A stretch of DNA of 64,000 bases from Chondrosia reniformis (GCA_947172415.1 OX359201.1:3534001-3598000); one strand, 5' to 3'; shown: positions 19,714-33,160, numbered from the stretch's first letter. Notes: generated by a model not told the origin, from the letters alone. Numbers and translations are program-made.

Positions 19714-22700
19714 CAGTAACTAGCTGTATGCATTAGTTGTATATACTAGTTTTTTGTCCTAGTACTGGTTATATTTACTATTTGTAGGTACTAGTTTTAT
19801 GTAGTAGTTATATGTACTAGTTGTCTCTATTACTAGTTCTATGAACTATTTCTATGTATATACTAGTATTATGTACTACTACAATGTGCTAGTTGTAGTA
19901 ATAGTTTAATGTGTGTATTAGTTATTTGTACTAGTTGTATGTAGTAGTTGTATGTAGTAGTTGTATGTACCAGGTGTAAGTACTAGTACTGGTTTTATTT
20001 ACTAGTCGTAGGACTACTTGTATGTACCAGTTGTATGCAGTAATTTTATGGACTAATTGTATGTTTTGCATGTACTAGTTTTATTTACTAGTCGTAGGTA
20101 CTACTTGCATGTACTAGTGGTAGATATGCAGTAGTTTTATGGACTAATTGTACGTATTTGTATGTACTAGTTGTGTGTACTAGTTGTGCTCTAGTTGTAT
20201 GTACTAGTTTTATGTTCTACTGTTAAGGAATCGTTCCATGTACTAGTTCTTTGTACTAGTTCTTATATGGACTAGTTGTATGTACTAATTGTTCGTACTA
20301 GTTGTATCTACTACTTATTTGTACCAGGTATATGTGTATGTGCTAGTTATATGTGGTAGTTGTGTGTTCTAGTTGCATGTACTAATTGTATGTAATAGTT
20401 GCATGTACCAGTTGTATGTACTAGTTGCATTTACTAGTTATATGTACTAGTTGGGTGTAATTGTTATTTGTACTAGTTATAATTACTAGATGTCGTTAGA
20501 AGTTGTTTGTACTAGTTATATACACTAGTTGTATGTGCTAGTAACTAGTTATACGCACTAGTTGTATGTACTAGTACCTAGTTGTACGCACTAGTTGTAT
20601 GTACTAGTTTTTTGTACAAGTACTGGTTATATTTAATAGTTGTATGTACTACTTGCGTGTACTAGTACAACTTATATTTACACTTGTAGGTGCTAGTTCT
20701 ATGTACTAGTTGTAACTATTACTAGTTGTATGTACTAGTTGTGTGTAATTGTTGTATGTACTAGTTTTAATTACTAGTTGTAGTTACTAGTTGAATGTAC
20801 TAGTTGTAAGTACTAGTTGTCTGTACAAGTTGTATGTACTAGTTGTTTGTACTAGAACTGGTTACATTTACTAGTTGTAGGTGCTAGTTGAATGTACAAT
20901 TACAAGTTATATTTCCTATTGGAATGTACTCTAGTTGTATTTACTAGTTATAAGTATTAGTTATATGTACTAGTTGCATGTACTAGTTGTAGTACTAGTT
21001 AAATATACTAGTTGTGTGTACCAGTTGTAAGTAGTAATTGAATGTAGTAGTTGTATTTACTAGTTGTATCTACTAGTTATATGTACTTGTTGTATATACC
21101 AGTTGTATGTATTAGTTGTATATACTAGTTGTGTGTACTATTTATATGTACTAGTTATTTTGTATGTGCTAGTTACATGTGGCAGTTGGGTGTTCTAGTT
21201 ATATATAATAATAACTAGCTGTGTGTACTAGTTGTTTGTACTACCTATATATACTAGTTGTAGGTACTAGTAACAAGTTGTGTGTACTAGTTGAATGTGC
21301 TAGCTTTATGGACTAGTTGTATGTACTAGTCCTATGGACTAGTTGTATCTAGTACTAGTTGTATGTATTAGCTGTATGTTCTAGTTGCATGTATATACTA
21401 GTTTTATGTACTAGTTCTATGTACTAGTTCTAAGTACTACTTGAATGTACTAGTTGTGTGTACTAGTTTTATGTACTAGTTGTATATACTAGTTGTATGT
21501 ACTAGTTGTATGGTCTAATGGTTTGTCCTACTTGTTCCATGTACTTGTTGTATTTAGTACTAGTTGTATGTAGTAGTTGTATGTACTAGTTGTGTCTACT
21601 AGTTGTAAGGACTACTTTTATGTACTAGTTGCATGTACTAATTGTATGTACTACCTGTATGTACTAGTCGTATGTAGCAGTTAGGGTTAGGGTTACTATT
21701 TTTATGTGCTAGTGCCAGGGGTAGGGCTAGGGTTAGGCAAGTTCTAGTGTTATGGAATCGTTCTATGTACTGGTTCTGTGCACTAATTTTAGTTATTAGT
21801 TGTATGTACCAGCTGTATGTACTAGTTGTATGTACTAGTAACTAGTTGTATGTACTAGTAACTAGTTGTATGTACTAGTAACTAGTTGCATGTACTAGTA
21901 ACTAGTTGTATGTAGTAGTAGTAGGTACTTGCTGTATGTTCTATATAGTTGTAAGTTCCAGTTTTAGCAATACTAGGTACTAGGTAGGTTATAATTGTTT
22001 GTAGTCGTTTTTTGTACTAGTTGTATGTACTACTTGTTTAGACTAGTCGTGTGTACTAGTTGTATGTAGTAGTTGTATGCGCTAATTGTATATACCAGGT
22101 TTATATGCTAGTTGTAAGTGCTAGTATCAGTTATATATACTAGTTCTAGGTACTGGTGGTTCGTACTAATTTTATGTACTAGTTGTATGTACTAGTTGTA
22201 TGAACTAGTTGTGTCTACAATTTATATGTCCCAGTTATATATGTATGTTCTAGTTCTTTGTACTAGTTGTAGAACTAGTTCCAAGTACTAATTGTAGTTC
22301 TAGTTGCAAGTACTAGTTGTATGTAGTAGTTGTGTGTACTAGTTGTATGAACTTGTTTTATGTACCAATTGTATGCACTAGTTATATGTGTATGTTCTAG
22401 TTCTATGAACTAGTTGTAGTATTAGTTGCAAGTACTTGTTGCATGTACTAGTTATATATACTAGTTGTATGTACTAGTTGCGTGTACTAGTAACTAGTTC
22501 TATGTACTAATAACATGTACTAGTTGAATGTACTGGATGTATATATGTACTAGTAACTAGATGTATATACTAGTTCGATGTTGTATCTACTATTAGTTTT
22601 ATGTATTAGTTGTATGTACTAGTTGTAGTACTAGTTTAATGTACTAGTTGCATGTACTAGTTGTTTCGACTGGTTGTATGTACTAGTTGCATGTACTAGT

Positions 22701-25010
22701 TGTTTGGACTAGTTGTATGTACTTCTTGTATGTACTAGTTGTATCTTCCAGTTGTATGAACTAATTGTATGTACCAGTTGTATGTTCTAGTACTAGTTAT
22801 GTTTACTAGTTGTAAGTAATAGTTGTGTGTACTAGTTGTATATAGTATTTTTCTCTAATAACTGTCGGTTTATGTTCTAGTTGGTTGTACAAGTTATGTA
22901 CTAGTTGTATTTACTTGTTGCATGTATTAGTTTTATATACTCGTTTTATGTATTCGTTCTATGTACTAGTTGTAGTGCTAGTTGCATGTACCAGTTGTAT
23001 GCACTAGTTGTATGTACTTTTAACTAGTTGTAGGTACTACTTGTATGTACCAGCTGTGTATACTATAAAGTTGTATGTTCTAGTACTAGTTATACTAGGT
23101 ACTACGTAGGTAATAGTTGTATGTATATAGTAGTTGTATGTACTATTTGTATGTACTAGTTTTTTGTGTAGGTGCTAGTTATATGTAGTAGTTGTGTGTT
23201 TTAGCTATATGTACTAGTTGTGTGTACTAGTTGTATGCACAGTTGTATGTACTAGTTGCATGTGCTAGTTGTATGTACTAGTTGTACATAATTGTGGTAA
23301 GTACTAGTTATATTTAATAGTTGAAGTTATAATTTGTATGTAATAGTTGTATGTACTAGTTGTATGTACTAGTAACTAGTTGTATCTTCCAGTTGTATGT
23401 ACTAATTGTAGGTACTAGTTGTTTGTACTAGTACTAGTTATGTTTACTAGTTGTAGGTAATAGTTGTATATAAAGGCTGTATATAGTAGTTTAGTGAACT
23501 AATTGTCTGTACTAGTTGTATGTACTAGTTGTTTGTAGAAGTTATGTACAAGTTGTATTTACTTGTGGCATGTATTAGTTTTATATACTCGTTGTATGTA
23601 CTAATTCTATGTACTAGTTGTAGTTCTAGTTGCATGTACTAGTTGTATGGATTAGTTGTATGTAATTGTTGTAAGTACTAGTTATATTTTACTAGTTGCA
23701 GTTACTAATTGTGCATACTAGTTGTATGCACTAGTTGTATGTACTAGTTGTATGTACAAGTAACTAGTTGATGTACCATTTGTATGTACTAGTAACTAGT
23801 TGATGTACCAGTTGTATGTACCATCTGTTTATGCTATGGAGTTGTAGGTTCTAGGACTAGTTATACTAGGTACTAGGTAGGTAATAGCTGTGTGTACTAG
23901 TTGTTTATACTAGTTGTATGTACTTCTTGTATGTACAAGTTGTATCTTCCAGTTGTATGTACTAATTGTATGTACTAGTTTTATGTATTATTTGTATGTA
24001 CTAGTTATAGTTATATTTACTAGTTGTAGTTACTAGTTGTATGTACTACTTGTATGTACTTGTTCTATGTGCTAGTTCTATGTCCTAGTTGTAGTACTAG
24101 TTGCAAGTACCAGCTGTATGAACTAGTTGTTTGTAGTAGTTGTATGTACAAGTTGTATGTACTAGTTTTATGTATTAGTTGTATGTACTATTTGTATGTG
24201 CTAGTTTATGTATTAGTTGTATGTACTATTTGTTTGTACTGGATACTTGTTTATGTGCTAGTTATATGTAGTAGTTGTGTGTTTTAATTTTATGTACTAG
24301 TTGTGTGTACTAGTTGTATGCACTAGTTGTATGTACTAGTTGCATGTACTAGTTGTTTGGACTAGTTGTATGCACTAGTTGTATGTACTAGTTTTATGTA
24401 TTAGTTGTATGTACTATTTGTATGTACTGGATATTTGTTTATGTGCTAGTTATATGTAGTAGTTGTGTGTTTTAATTTTATGTACTAGTTGTGTGTACTA
24501 GTTGTATGCACTAGTTGTATGTACTAGTTGCATGTACTAGTTGTTTGGACTAGTTGTATGCACTTCTTGTATGTAGTGGTTGTATCTTCCAGTTGGTTGT
24601 ACTAATTGTAGGTACTAGTTATATGTACTAGTACTAGTTATGCTTACTAGTTGTAGGTAATAGTTGTATATAAAAGTTGTATGTAGTAGTTTTGTGTACT
24701 AATTGTCTGTTCTAGTTGTATGTAATAGTTGTTTGTAGAAGTTATGTACTAGTTGTATTTCCTTGTTGCATGTATTAGTTTTATATACTCGTTGTATGTA
24801 CTAAGTCTATGTACTTGTTGCAGGGCTAGTTGCATGTACTAGTTGTATGGACTAGTTGTATGTAATTGTTGTAAGTACTAGTCATATTTACTAGTTTTCA
24901 GTTACTAATTGTGTGTACTAGTTGTATGTACTAGTTGAATATACTAGTAACTAGTTGTATGTACTACTTGTACATGCCAGCTGTGCATACTATAGAGTTG
25001 TACGTTCTAG
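19714..25010. repeat. 13-bp satellite array (block 6)
   Basis: Long satellite block with no gene. It contains the TTAGGG tract at 21681, repeated ACTAGTAACTAGTTG units at about 21835-21915, and a local duplication of roughly 188 bp (about 24200-24390 and 24390-24575). Periodic Tyr/Val/Cys reading frames in it come only from the 39-nt (3 x 13) translation period. Confidence 0.95.
21681..21737 (+). repeat. Short interstitial telomere-like tract
   Basis: TTAGGGTTAGGGTTA at 21681-21695 and a degenerate piece (GTAGGGCTAGGGTTAGG) at 21721-21737, both inside satellite. TTAGGG is the ancestral animal telomere unit; two units alone could also be chance. Confidence 0.5.
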
Positions 25011-25032
25011 GTGCGAAATCGCCAAAAATGTT

Positions 25033-25315
25033 TTATTAGACAGTGGAAAATATGAATATAGAATAAATGGTGACACCAATATATGAAGGACAATGATATC
25101 TAACGATTGTATTTATACTCCTTTTAAATTCCCTTTAGTTCATGAATTATAATCGAAAATGTATTTTCGTAGCTTTTTTGGGTACGTCTAGTACTTCATA
25201 TCTCAGTTAAACAAGGGAGCATTCCAGGAGTATACATACAACTTTTAGGCTGTTACTTACTGAAGAGATTGATGTCAAAAAATGGTTAGATATACAATCC
25301 TCCACTGTCTAATAA
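25033..25315. mobile_element. MITE-like element with 15-bp perfect inverted ends
   Basis: TTATTAGACAGTGGA at 25033-25047 is the exact reverse complement of 25301-25315. Each end includes TA, consistent with a TA-duplicating (Tc1/mariner-type) non-autonomous element of about 280 bp. No transposase is present. Confidence 0.55.
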
Positions 25316-25620
25316 TCTGTTTATTTTCCATTTGTCTCTTCTCCTTCGAGTTATGGTATTGTCACATGATTATCAGCTAAAATTAGTAGTATAGCTTAGC
25401 CATCATACAATGACGTTTTATGACGTTGCATATGCACCCAATTATTTGGTAACGCGTTATACAACCATTAGAACTAAGGCTTCTCGGTAGCAATACAGTT
25501 TCCTTGATCTAAGTTTTTGTTGTCGTAGGAGGTAAGTGGAAAGAGTAAGCATATTGCATGTCTACTTATATTTATGTAAGTATCAATGGCAAAAATGTAT
25601 GAGCAATTAGCGAAGCATAA

Positions 25621-25729
25621 TCAAAAGAAGAATAGAACGTTTTGGTCACGTAGGCCTTAATTCCTCAGCTAATAATAATTGCTGAGGAATTAAGGCCTAC
25701 ATGACCGAAACGTTCTATTCTTCTTTTGA
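25621..25729. repeat. 49-bp-arm palindrome
   Basis: 25621-25669 and 25681-25729 are inverted copies with two mismatches around an 11-base loop. The right arm includes GCTGAGGAATTAAGG and CCGAAACGTTC. A third partial copy in direct orientation (25753-25787) and a fourth inverted scrap (25806-25837) follow. In DNA or RNA the arms would form a long hairpin. Confidence 0.85.
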
Positions 25730-25837
25730 ATATTAATGTAGTATAATGATTAATTAAGGCCTACGTGGCCGAAACGTTCTATTCTACTTTTTTAATATTA
25801 ACATAGTATAATCAAAAGAAAAATTGAACGTTTCGGA

Positions 25838-28705
25838 CTAGTAATTTGTTAATGTGCTAGATATATGCTGCTGTTGTTTGTTCTATTTATATGTGGTAGT
25901 TGTGGGTACCAGTTGTTTGTACTACTTGTATGAACTAGTTCCATGTACTAGTTTGTATGTACTAGTTGTGCGTTATTGTTGTGTGTACTAGTTATATTTA
26001 GTAATTGTAGTTACTAGTTGTATGTACTAGTTATATTTACTAGTTTTGCTTACTAGTTGTATGTACTAGCTGCATGCACTAGTTGTTTATACTGGTAATT
26101 GGTTGTATGTACTTGTAGTTGGTACTACCTTTATGTTCTATATAGTTGCAGGTTCTAGTACTAGTTATACTAGGTACTAGGTAGGTAATACTTGTATGTA
26201 CTAGTTTTTGTGCTAGTTGTATGTACTGGTTGTATGTATGTTCTAGTAACTAGATGTATGTATTAGTTGTATATAATAGGTCTATGAACTACTTGTATCT
26301 AGTAACAGTTTTTGTACTAGTTGTATGTACTAGTTGTATATATGTACTAGTAACTAGTTGTCTGTACTAGATGTATGTACTAGTTGTTTGTTGCAGTTGT
26401 ATGTACAAGTTGTATGTGCTAGTTGAATGTACAAGGAAGTGGTTTATGAACTATTTGTATGTACTAGTTGCATGTACTAGTAACTAGTTGTAGGTACTAG
26501 TGTTTTAGACTAGTTGTATGTACTAAATATATATATAGTAGTTCTATGAACTAGTTGAATATAGAACTAGTCATATTTATTAGTTGTATTTACTAGTTTT
26601 ATGTACTAGTTGTATGTACCATCTATATGTACTATATAGTTGTAGGTTCTAAAACTAGTTATACTAGGTACTACTTTGTATGTACTAGTTGTGTAATTGT
26701 TGTATGTACTAGTTATATTTAGTAGTTGTTGTTACTAGTTGTATGTACTAGTTTATGTACTAGTTATTTGTACAAATTATATGTACTAGCTGTTTGTACT
26801 AGTTGTATATACTAGTTGTATGTACTAGTTGTGTGGACTAGTTGTATGTACTACTTGTATGTACTAGTTTTATCTTCCACTTTTATGTACTAATTGAGTC
26901 TACTAGTTGTATGTACTAGTACTAGTTATGTTTCCTAGTTATGGATAATAGTTGTATGTACTAGTTGCATGTACTATTTATATGTACTAGTCTTTGTGGA
27001 TGTGCTAGTTATATGTGGTAGTTGTGTGTTCTAGGTTTAGGTACTAGTTTTGTGTACTAGTTTTATGTACTAGGTGTATGTACTAGTTGAATGAATTAGG
27101 TGTATGTACTAGTTGTGTGCAGTTGTTGTATGTTCTAGTTTTAATTACTAGTTGTAATTACTAGTTGTATGTACTACTTGTAGGTACTAGTTGTATGTTC
27201 ATGTTGATTGCACTAGTTATATATACTAATTGTATGTACTAGTAACAAGTTGTATGTACTATATAGTTGCATGTTCAAATTGTTTGTTAGTTGTAAATAC
27301 TAGTACAAGTTATATTTACTAGTTGTAGGTACTAGTTGAATTTACTAGTACAAGTTATATTTACAATTTATAGGTACTAGTTGGAGGTACTAGTTATATG
27401 TACTATTTATATGTACTAATTATATGTGTATGTACGAAGTATATCAGCTAAATGTATGTACTAGTTATATGTTCCAGTTGTTTTTACTAGCTCTAAGCTT
27501 TATATAGTTGTAGGTTCTAGAACTAGCCATACTAGGTAGGTAACAGTTGCATGTACTAGTTGTTTGTAATAGTTGTATGTACTAGTTGCAAGTACCAGTT
27601 GTTTGTACTAGTTGTAAGGACTGCTTGTATGTACTAGTTGTATTTACTAGTTGTATATACTAGTTGTGTGGACTAGTTGTATGTAATTTGTATGTAGTAG
27701 ATGTATGTACTAATTGTAAGTACTAGTTATATGAACTAGTTTTATGTATTAGTACTAGTTATATTTCTAATCATAGGTTCTAGTTGTATGTACTAGTTGT
27801 ATGTAGTAGTTTTATGTACTAATTGTATGTACTAATTGTATGAACAAGTTATATCTACAAGGTATATGCTAGTTGTATGTACTATTTATTTTACAAGGTA
27901 TATTGTACAAGTTATATATATGTATTAGTTGTATGTACTAGTTGTGGTACTAGTTGCAAGTACTAGTTGTATGTACTCGTTGTATATACTAGTTGTATGT
28001 ACTCGTTGTATGTACTAGTTGTATGTACTAATTGTAAGTACTAGTTATATGAACTAGTTTTATGTATTAGTACTAGTTAGATTTCTAATCGTAGGTTCTA
28101 GTTGTATGTACTAGTTGTATGTAGTAGTTTTATGTACTAATTGTATGTACTAATTGTATGAACAAGTTGTATCTTCAAGGTTTGTACTAATTGTATGTAC
28201 TATTTATATTGACAAGGTATATGTACAAGTTATATGTATGTACTAGTTCTAAGTACTAGTTGTAGTTCTAGTTGCCAGTACTAGTTGTATGTACTTGTTG
28301 TATGTACTAGTTGTATGTACTAGTTGTATGTACTAGTTGTATGTACTAGTTGTATGTACCAGTTTTATGTAATAGTTGTATGGGTATCTACTAGTTCTAT
28401 GCACTAGTTGTACTATTAGTTGCAAGTACTTATTATATGTATTAGTTGTATGTACTAGGTTTTGTACTAGTTTTATGTACCACTTGTACGCACTAGTTTT
28501 ATGTTTGTAGTAGTGTGTACTACTAGTTGTATTTACTGGATACTAGTTGTATGTACTAATTGTATATACATGTTCTATGTACTAGTTGTATGTACTCTTT
28601 GTATGTACTAGTGGCATGTACCAGTAACTAGTTGTATGTAGTAGTATATGTTTTAGTTATATGTGTATGTGCTGGTTATATGTGGGAGTTGTGTGTTCTA
28701 GTTAT
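25838..28705. repeat. 13-bp satellite array (block 7)
   Basis: Same satellite with a duplicated block (about 27713-27863 and 28031-28180, spaced 318 bp). No gene is seen. Confidence 0.94.
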
Positions 28706-30692
28706 ATGAAAAATCTAAGATACCGTTTTCCTACATGCTATATGCCTATTCTGTTAAAACAGCCTATAAGGGAACTAAACCTAAAGAGAGCTTTAGATGA
28801 AGATACAGGAGTCTTTTCTTCCTTCTTTTCCCTTCTTTCATCTTCTTCTCCACTGGGTCAGACAGCCGTTTCTGGGAATTCCACCCTTCATCAGTGATCC
28901 TGGGAGTCTTTGTCTTTTTCTTTATCTTGATCTTCTGTGAATCCTTGGCTCACTATGCTAAATCTAGGGTCCCTATATACACTATTTTGGCGCCAAAAGT
29001 TAAATAAGGTGTTAACTAAGACACATGATGTAATTAAATTTTATGAAAGGAATGTAGGTCCAATTACCTTATATGAATTAATTATAAATCTATTAGTAAT
29101 CTTGCTTGTACAGGTAAAACAGACTCAGCATAACTATAGACACAAGTAGGACATAATGCGTAAGTCTACCCTTAGGTCTTCTAGTAGTAACATTTCTTTG
29201 GAGGTGGGGTAACACAATATGGGGTAACACAAGACCGTCCTTAAGCATACTAGCTACTTTTTGCTTATACTTGATTCTAACTAGAGGCTGCCGGGATAGG
29301 AAGGTTTTAAAGGTTGATTTTAGCTTAAAGTATTTGTAACCCTGCTTAATAAGCCTACCGCATAATTGCAAACTTTAGCCTGAAAACTGGAGAAGTCACT
29401 ACATATTCTGGAATACCTAATTAGTTGTGAAATACAGACACCATAGGCTGGGGTATTAGGAATATTACTATCTAAATGGGGGAAATTTACTATATCAGAG
29501 TTAAAGTCCTCTCGCTCATCATATACTTTAAATGTTCTAATGCTGTCAATAAGGTAATTAAAGAGCTCTACTAAATAAATAGCTTTGACTGCTTTATTGA
29601 AGACATTGTTAGGCCAAAAGGCTTTATCCTGACAGACTTCTATGTATTGGGACTTCCTACAGGTATAGGCACTATGAATAAGGTTAGTAATCTTATCTTT
29701 AAGTAGGTTATGGGGGATCGCTGTATATAATGTAGAAAAATCAAAATTAGCTGGCTGGGCTTTTCTAGTGGGTATAGACCTAAGACTATCTAAGACTTCT
29801 AGTGAGTTTTCTACTATCCAAAAGGCATTAACACCAGTATTCCTATATATACCTAGGCAGTATTCTCTAAAATGTTTGAAAATTAGTCTGAGTGCGGAAT
29901 TTAGAAATCAAGAAAGGGGTTTGGTAGTACATTTGTGAGAGGCGGCTATGAATCTGTAGCTGTAAGGGTTCTTATGTAGCTTAGGCATCCAGTAAAAAGA
30001 GGGAAGGTTACACCAGTCTGATTTAGGTTCTAAGTTCTCTAGTTTTAAAAAATCTGTGTTTCCTAATTAACTGTTGGGGTTCTACTGTACATTTAGCATA
30101 AGTGGAGGTACTGCCTAGTTCTTCATTAATAATTTGTCTAAAGTAGGACTTACATATAAATATTATATTATTAGAGGCCTTATCGGCAGGGGCCATAATA
30201 TACTTATCATGTAGGTCTGCTAAGAGTTTCTTAATTTTAGGGCAAGTAAGGGTCTCCTTGGCTACTGAGGATTTGGTATACAATTTAGACAGTTAAGAGA
30301 TCCTATCATTAATTTTCTTAAGTACAGCATTTTCCCACCCACTAAATACAGAAGTAGATACATTTTCAACTTATTAGGTTCTCTAAATTTTGGTCCTTTC
30401 TTAAGAAGTTTTCTAAGTTTTGAATTACTAACAATACGTAGGTCACCTGTTAAAACAAGGCCTAGGGGCTTGTAAATAAAAGGGACTTGTGACACTTACA
30501 TGTTTCTGGTTTTCTAAAGACATCTGACTTAGAGGCTTGTGAAAAGTTAAAGATTTGAGGTCCTATTGGTTGGGAACACTTATATACTATACATGGGGCT
30601 CTTTGTTTTGTATAAAGGGTGGGACAGTTTCTAACACTAACTTTTGGTTTAAGATACCTGAGAGGCCTATTTTTTCTACAGCTTTATTATGA
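28706..30692 (-). mobile_element. Naiad-type Penelope-like element, defective copy B
   Basis: Minus-strand copy of the element at 57575-61595, lacking the endonuclease and 5' part. It has the 3' terminal repeat (from 28706), the C-terminal RT (remnant frame 29093-29371), then RT palm and N-terminal pieces (30023-30283 and 30262-30495). A deletion near 29530 removed about 330 bases including the YIDD catalytic site; another near 30365 removed about 100. It ends at 30692 within the RT and satellite resumes. Not functional. Confidence 0.87.
28855..28900 (-). ncRNA. Hammerhead ribozyme motif, intact (copy B)
   Basis: CUGAUGA is at 28888-28894, GAAAC at 28868-28872 and the GUC triplet at 28861-28863, all minus strand; predicted cleavage falls between 28861 and 28860. 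Helix I pairs 28895-28900 with 28855-28860 with one A-C mismatch. Helix III has two base pairs with a GGCU loop; helix II is GGG/CCC. Confidence 0.68.
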
Positions 30693-31425
30693 TTTAGTTG
30701 TATATAGTTCTAGTCATATGTACTAGTTGTATATACTTCTAGTCATATGTACTAGTTGTATGTACTAGTTGTATCTACTACTATTATGTAGTAGTTTTTT
30801 GTACTAGTTCTTTCTACTTGTTGTAGTTCTAATTTAATGTACAAGTTGTGTGTACCAATTGTATGTACTAGTTGTATGAACTCCTTGTATGTACTAGTAC
30901 TAGTTATATCTACTAGATGTAAGTACCAGTTTTATGTACTAATTCTATGTAATAGTTTTATATACTAAGTGTATGTACTAGTTGTATTAAGTAGTTGTAT
31001 GTACTAGTTGTATGACTAGCTGTATATTATAGTTGTATGGACTATTTCTCTGTACTAGTTATATGTGTATGTACTCAGTATATGTAGTAGTTGTGTGTAC
31101 TAGTTTAATGTACTAGTTGTATGTTCTAGTTGTGTGGACTAGTTATATTTACTAGTTGTAGTTACTAATTGTATGAACTAGTTTTATACCAGTTGTATGT
31201 ACTAATTTTATACCAATTTTATGTTCTATTAACTAGTTGTATGTACTAGTTATATGTACCAGCTGTATGTACTATATAGTCGTAGGTTCTAGTATTAGTT
31301 ATACTAGGTAATAGGAAGGTAATTATTGTATGTATATACTAGTTGTTTGTACTAGTTGGATGTACCCGTTATATGTAATAGTTGGGTAGTCTAATTGTAG
31401 GTAGTACGTGTGTAGTAGTTGTATG
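30693..31425. repeat. 13-bp satellite array (block 8)
   Basis: Same satellite; no gene seen. It ends in TAGTTGTATG at the PLE junction. Confidence 0.93.
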
Positions 31426-33160
31426 TTTGTAAAGGTTCATCTTTCGACTTTTAGAGCGTCTAGAGACGCAGTTTTTTCCGATTCTTCTGTCTGCCAAACG
31501 TTTCGACCCTGGGGGTCTTCTTCAGTGACTGGTGTTGGTCTTCAAGGTGTCTTCATTTATAGGCATCTTTTCCCGCCATTTTCGATTACCTCATCAGTGA
31601 TGTCATCGGTTACATCATTTCCGGAGGAAGGAGAGGTGAAGGGAGTATTCATAAAAAAGGGTTTCCAACCACTTCTTAGTACAATTCCTTGATCTAAGTT
31701 CATTCTTACCTGACATTGTTGGATCTTCAGGGCTTCCTTAATTCTTCTTCTGTACCAGTTCTCTTCCCTCTCCACCACTCTGGCTTGGCTCCACTCAATT
31801 GGATGACCAGTTTTTAGGGAGTGAACAGCTAAACCATTTTTCACATCCCCCATCCTGACGGCACGTTTGTGCTCCGCCATCCTGACTTTTAGTGTTCTTC
31901 CAGTTTCTCCAGTGTACACTGCAGGGCAACTAGAACAGGGAATCTGGTAAACGACACCTTTAATATCCATGGTAGGCTGGGGTTGTTTAGGCCTAGAGAG
32001 GATACTCCTCAGTGATCTCTGCTTTGTGAAAATGGTTTCGATGTTCATCTTCCGGCATGTTCTGGAGATCATTTCACTGAGGCCTTTCACATATGGAATA
32101 AAAAGTTTACGTTTACCATCTTCCCTACTTCCCTGGTTCCGTTGTCTCTTCTTCATGTGCCTAGCAGCAACCTTACTGGGGTATCCGTTGGCCTGGAGAA
32201 CCCCTTTCAGGTGCTCTTTTTCCTCTTGGAGGACACTGGATCCAGCACCACAGATCTTCTCCGCTCTGTCCCTGAGGCAAAGGGCAATGCCAGCTTTCAC
32301 CCTAGGATGGTGATGAGACGAGAAGTGAAGGTATCTATCCGTGTGGGTTGGTTTTCTGTACACGGATGTACTCAAACTTCCTTTGTTCTTCTTCACTAGC
32401 ACGTCAAGAAATGGGATAGAGCCATCTGTCTCCTCCTCCATGGTGAACTGAATGTTTCCGTGTCTTCCATTAAGGAAAGACAGAAAATCCTCCAGCTGAT
32501 CCCTACCTTGGCTCCAGATGACAAAGGTGTCGTCTACATAACGTAGCCAGAGCCTAGGTTTGGAGCCAGCCTCCTGGAGGGCTTCGTTTTCAAACTCTTC
32601 CATGAAGATGTTTGCCACCACTGGAGAGAGAGGAGAGCCCATGGCTGCCCCATCCTTTTGCTCAAAGAACTCGTTACCGTACTGGAAGTACGTTGTCCTA
32701 AGACAGAGTTCTGTGAGCATTGTGATGGTGGGGGGGTCCAGAGTGGTCCGGTCTGATAGGGTGTTGTCTTCCCTCAGCCTCCTATCAATGATCTGTAAGG
32801 AGAGATCTATAGGTACCTTCGTAAACAAGCTCTTCACATCAAAACTGATTAACTTATCTTCATTCTCTACTTGTAATCCCCTGATTTTCTTCACAAAGTC
32901 CTCTGAGTTCCTCACAAAGTGAGGAGTGTTCCCCCACAAGGGTGACAGGATAGTCGCCAGATATCTGGATAGGTGGTAGGTAGGGGAGTTTATAGAGGAA
33001 ACAATAGGTCTCAAGGGACAACTGGCCTTATGGATCTTTGGGAGTCCATATAACTGGGGGGTGGAGCTCTGTTGGTTCTGAACCCTCTTCCTCAGATCAT
33101 TAGGGAGTTTGCCATTCTTTTCCAGTGACCGGAGAACTTCAGTTACCTTCCGTTCTATTT
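31426..33160 (-). repeat. Inverted partial PLE copy (arm of 1.7-kb inverted repeat)
   Basis: Reverse complement of 34248-35981. Visible differences: seven Gs at 32730-32736 against six Cs at 34672-34677, two coding substitutions (Gly/Asp and Gly/Arg), and one in the terminal repeat. Near identity indicates that the two arms arose together or very recently. Confidence 0.95.
31557..33160 (-). CDS. PLE reverse transcriptase and GIY-YIG endonuclease (5' partial, frame intact)
   Basis: An open frame enters from the truncation junction at 33160 and runs to a TAA at 31557-31559. RT: GLPKIHKASCPLRPIVSSIN, LISFDVKSLFTKVP, AAMGSPLSPVVANIFMEEF and catalytic LWLRYVDDTFVIW; then FTMEEETDGSIPFLDVLV. C-terminal endonuclease: GVVYQIPCSSCPAVYTGETG then RTLKVRMAEHKRAV. 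Unlike the plus-strand copy it keeps the RT frame, because it has seven Gs in the homopolymer at 32730-32736. It lacks the N-terminal third and any promoter, so it is not a complete gene. The last residues are encoded in the terminal repeat. Confidence 0.92.

Larger units (their letters stand above)
25011..25837. other. AT-rich non-satellite island
   Basis: About 830 bases unlike the satellite, with no convincing coding frame. It holds a MITE-like element (25033-25315) and a palindrome cluster (25621-25837); the 25316-25620 stretch shows nothing recognisable. Confidence 0.7.

Noticed and set aside
24054..24287. Stop-free frames rich in Tyr, Val, Cys and Leu inside the satellite (also at 37754, 52856, 56649)
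   Set aside because: They repeat with the 39-nt (3 x 13) period of the satellite and have no non-repeat content; artefacts of the array.
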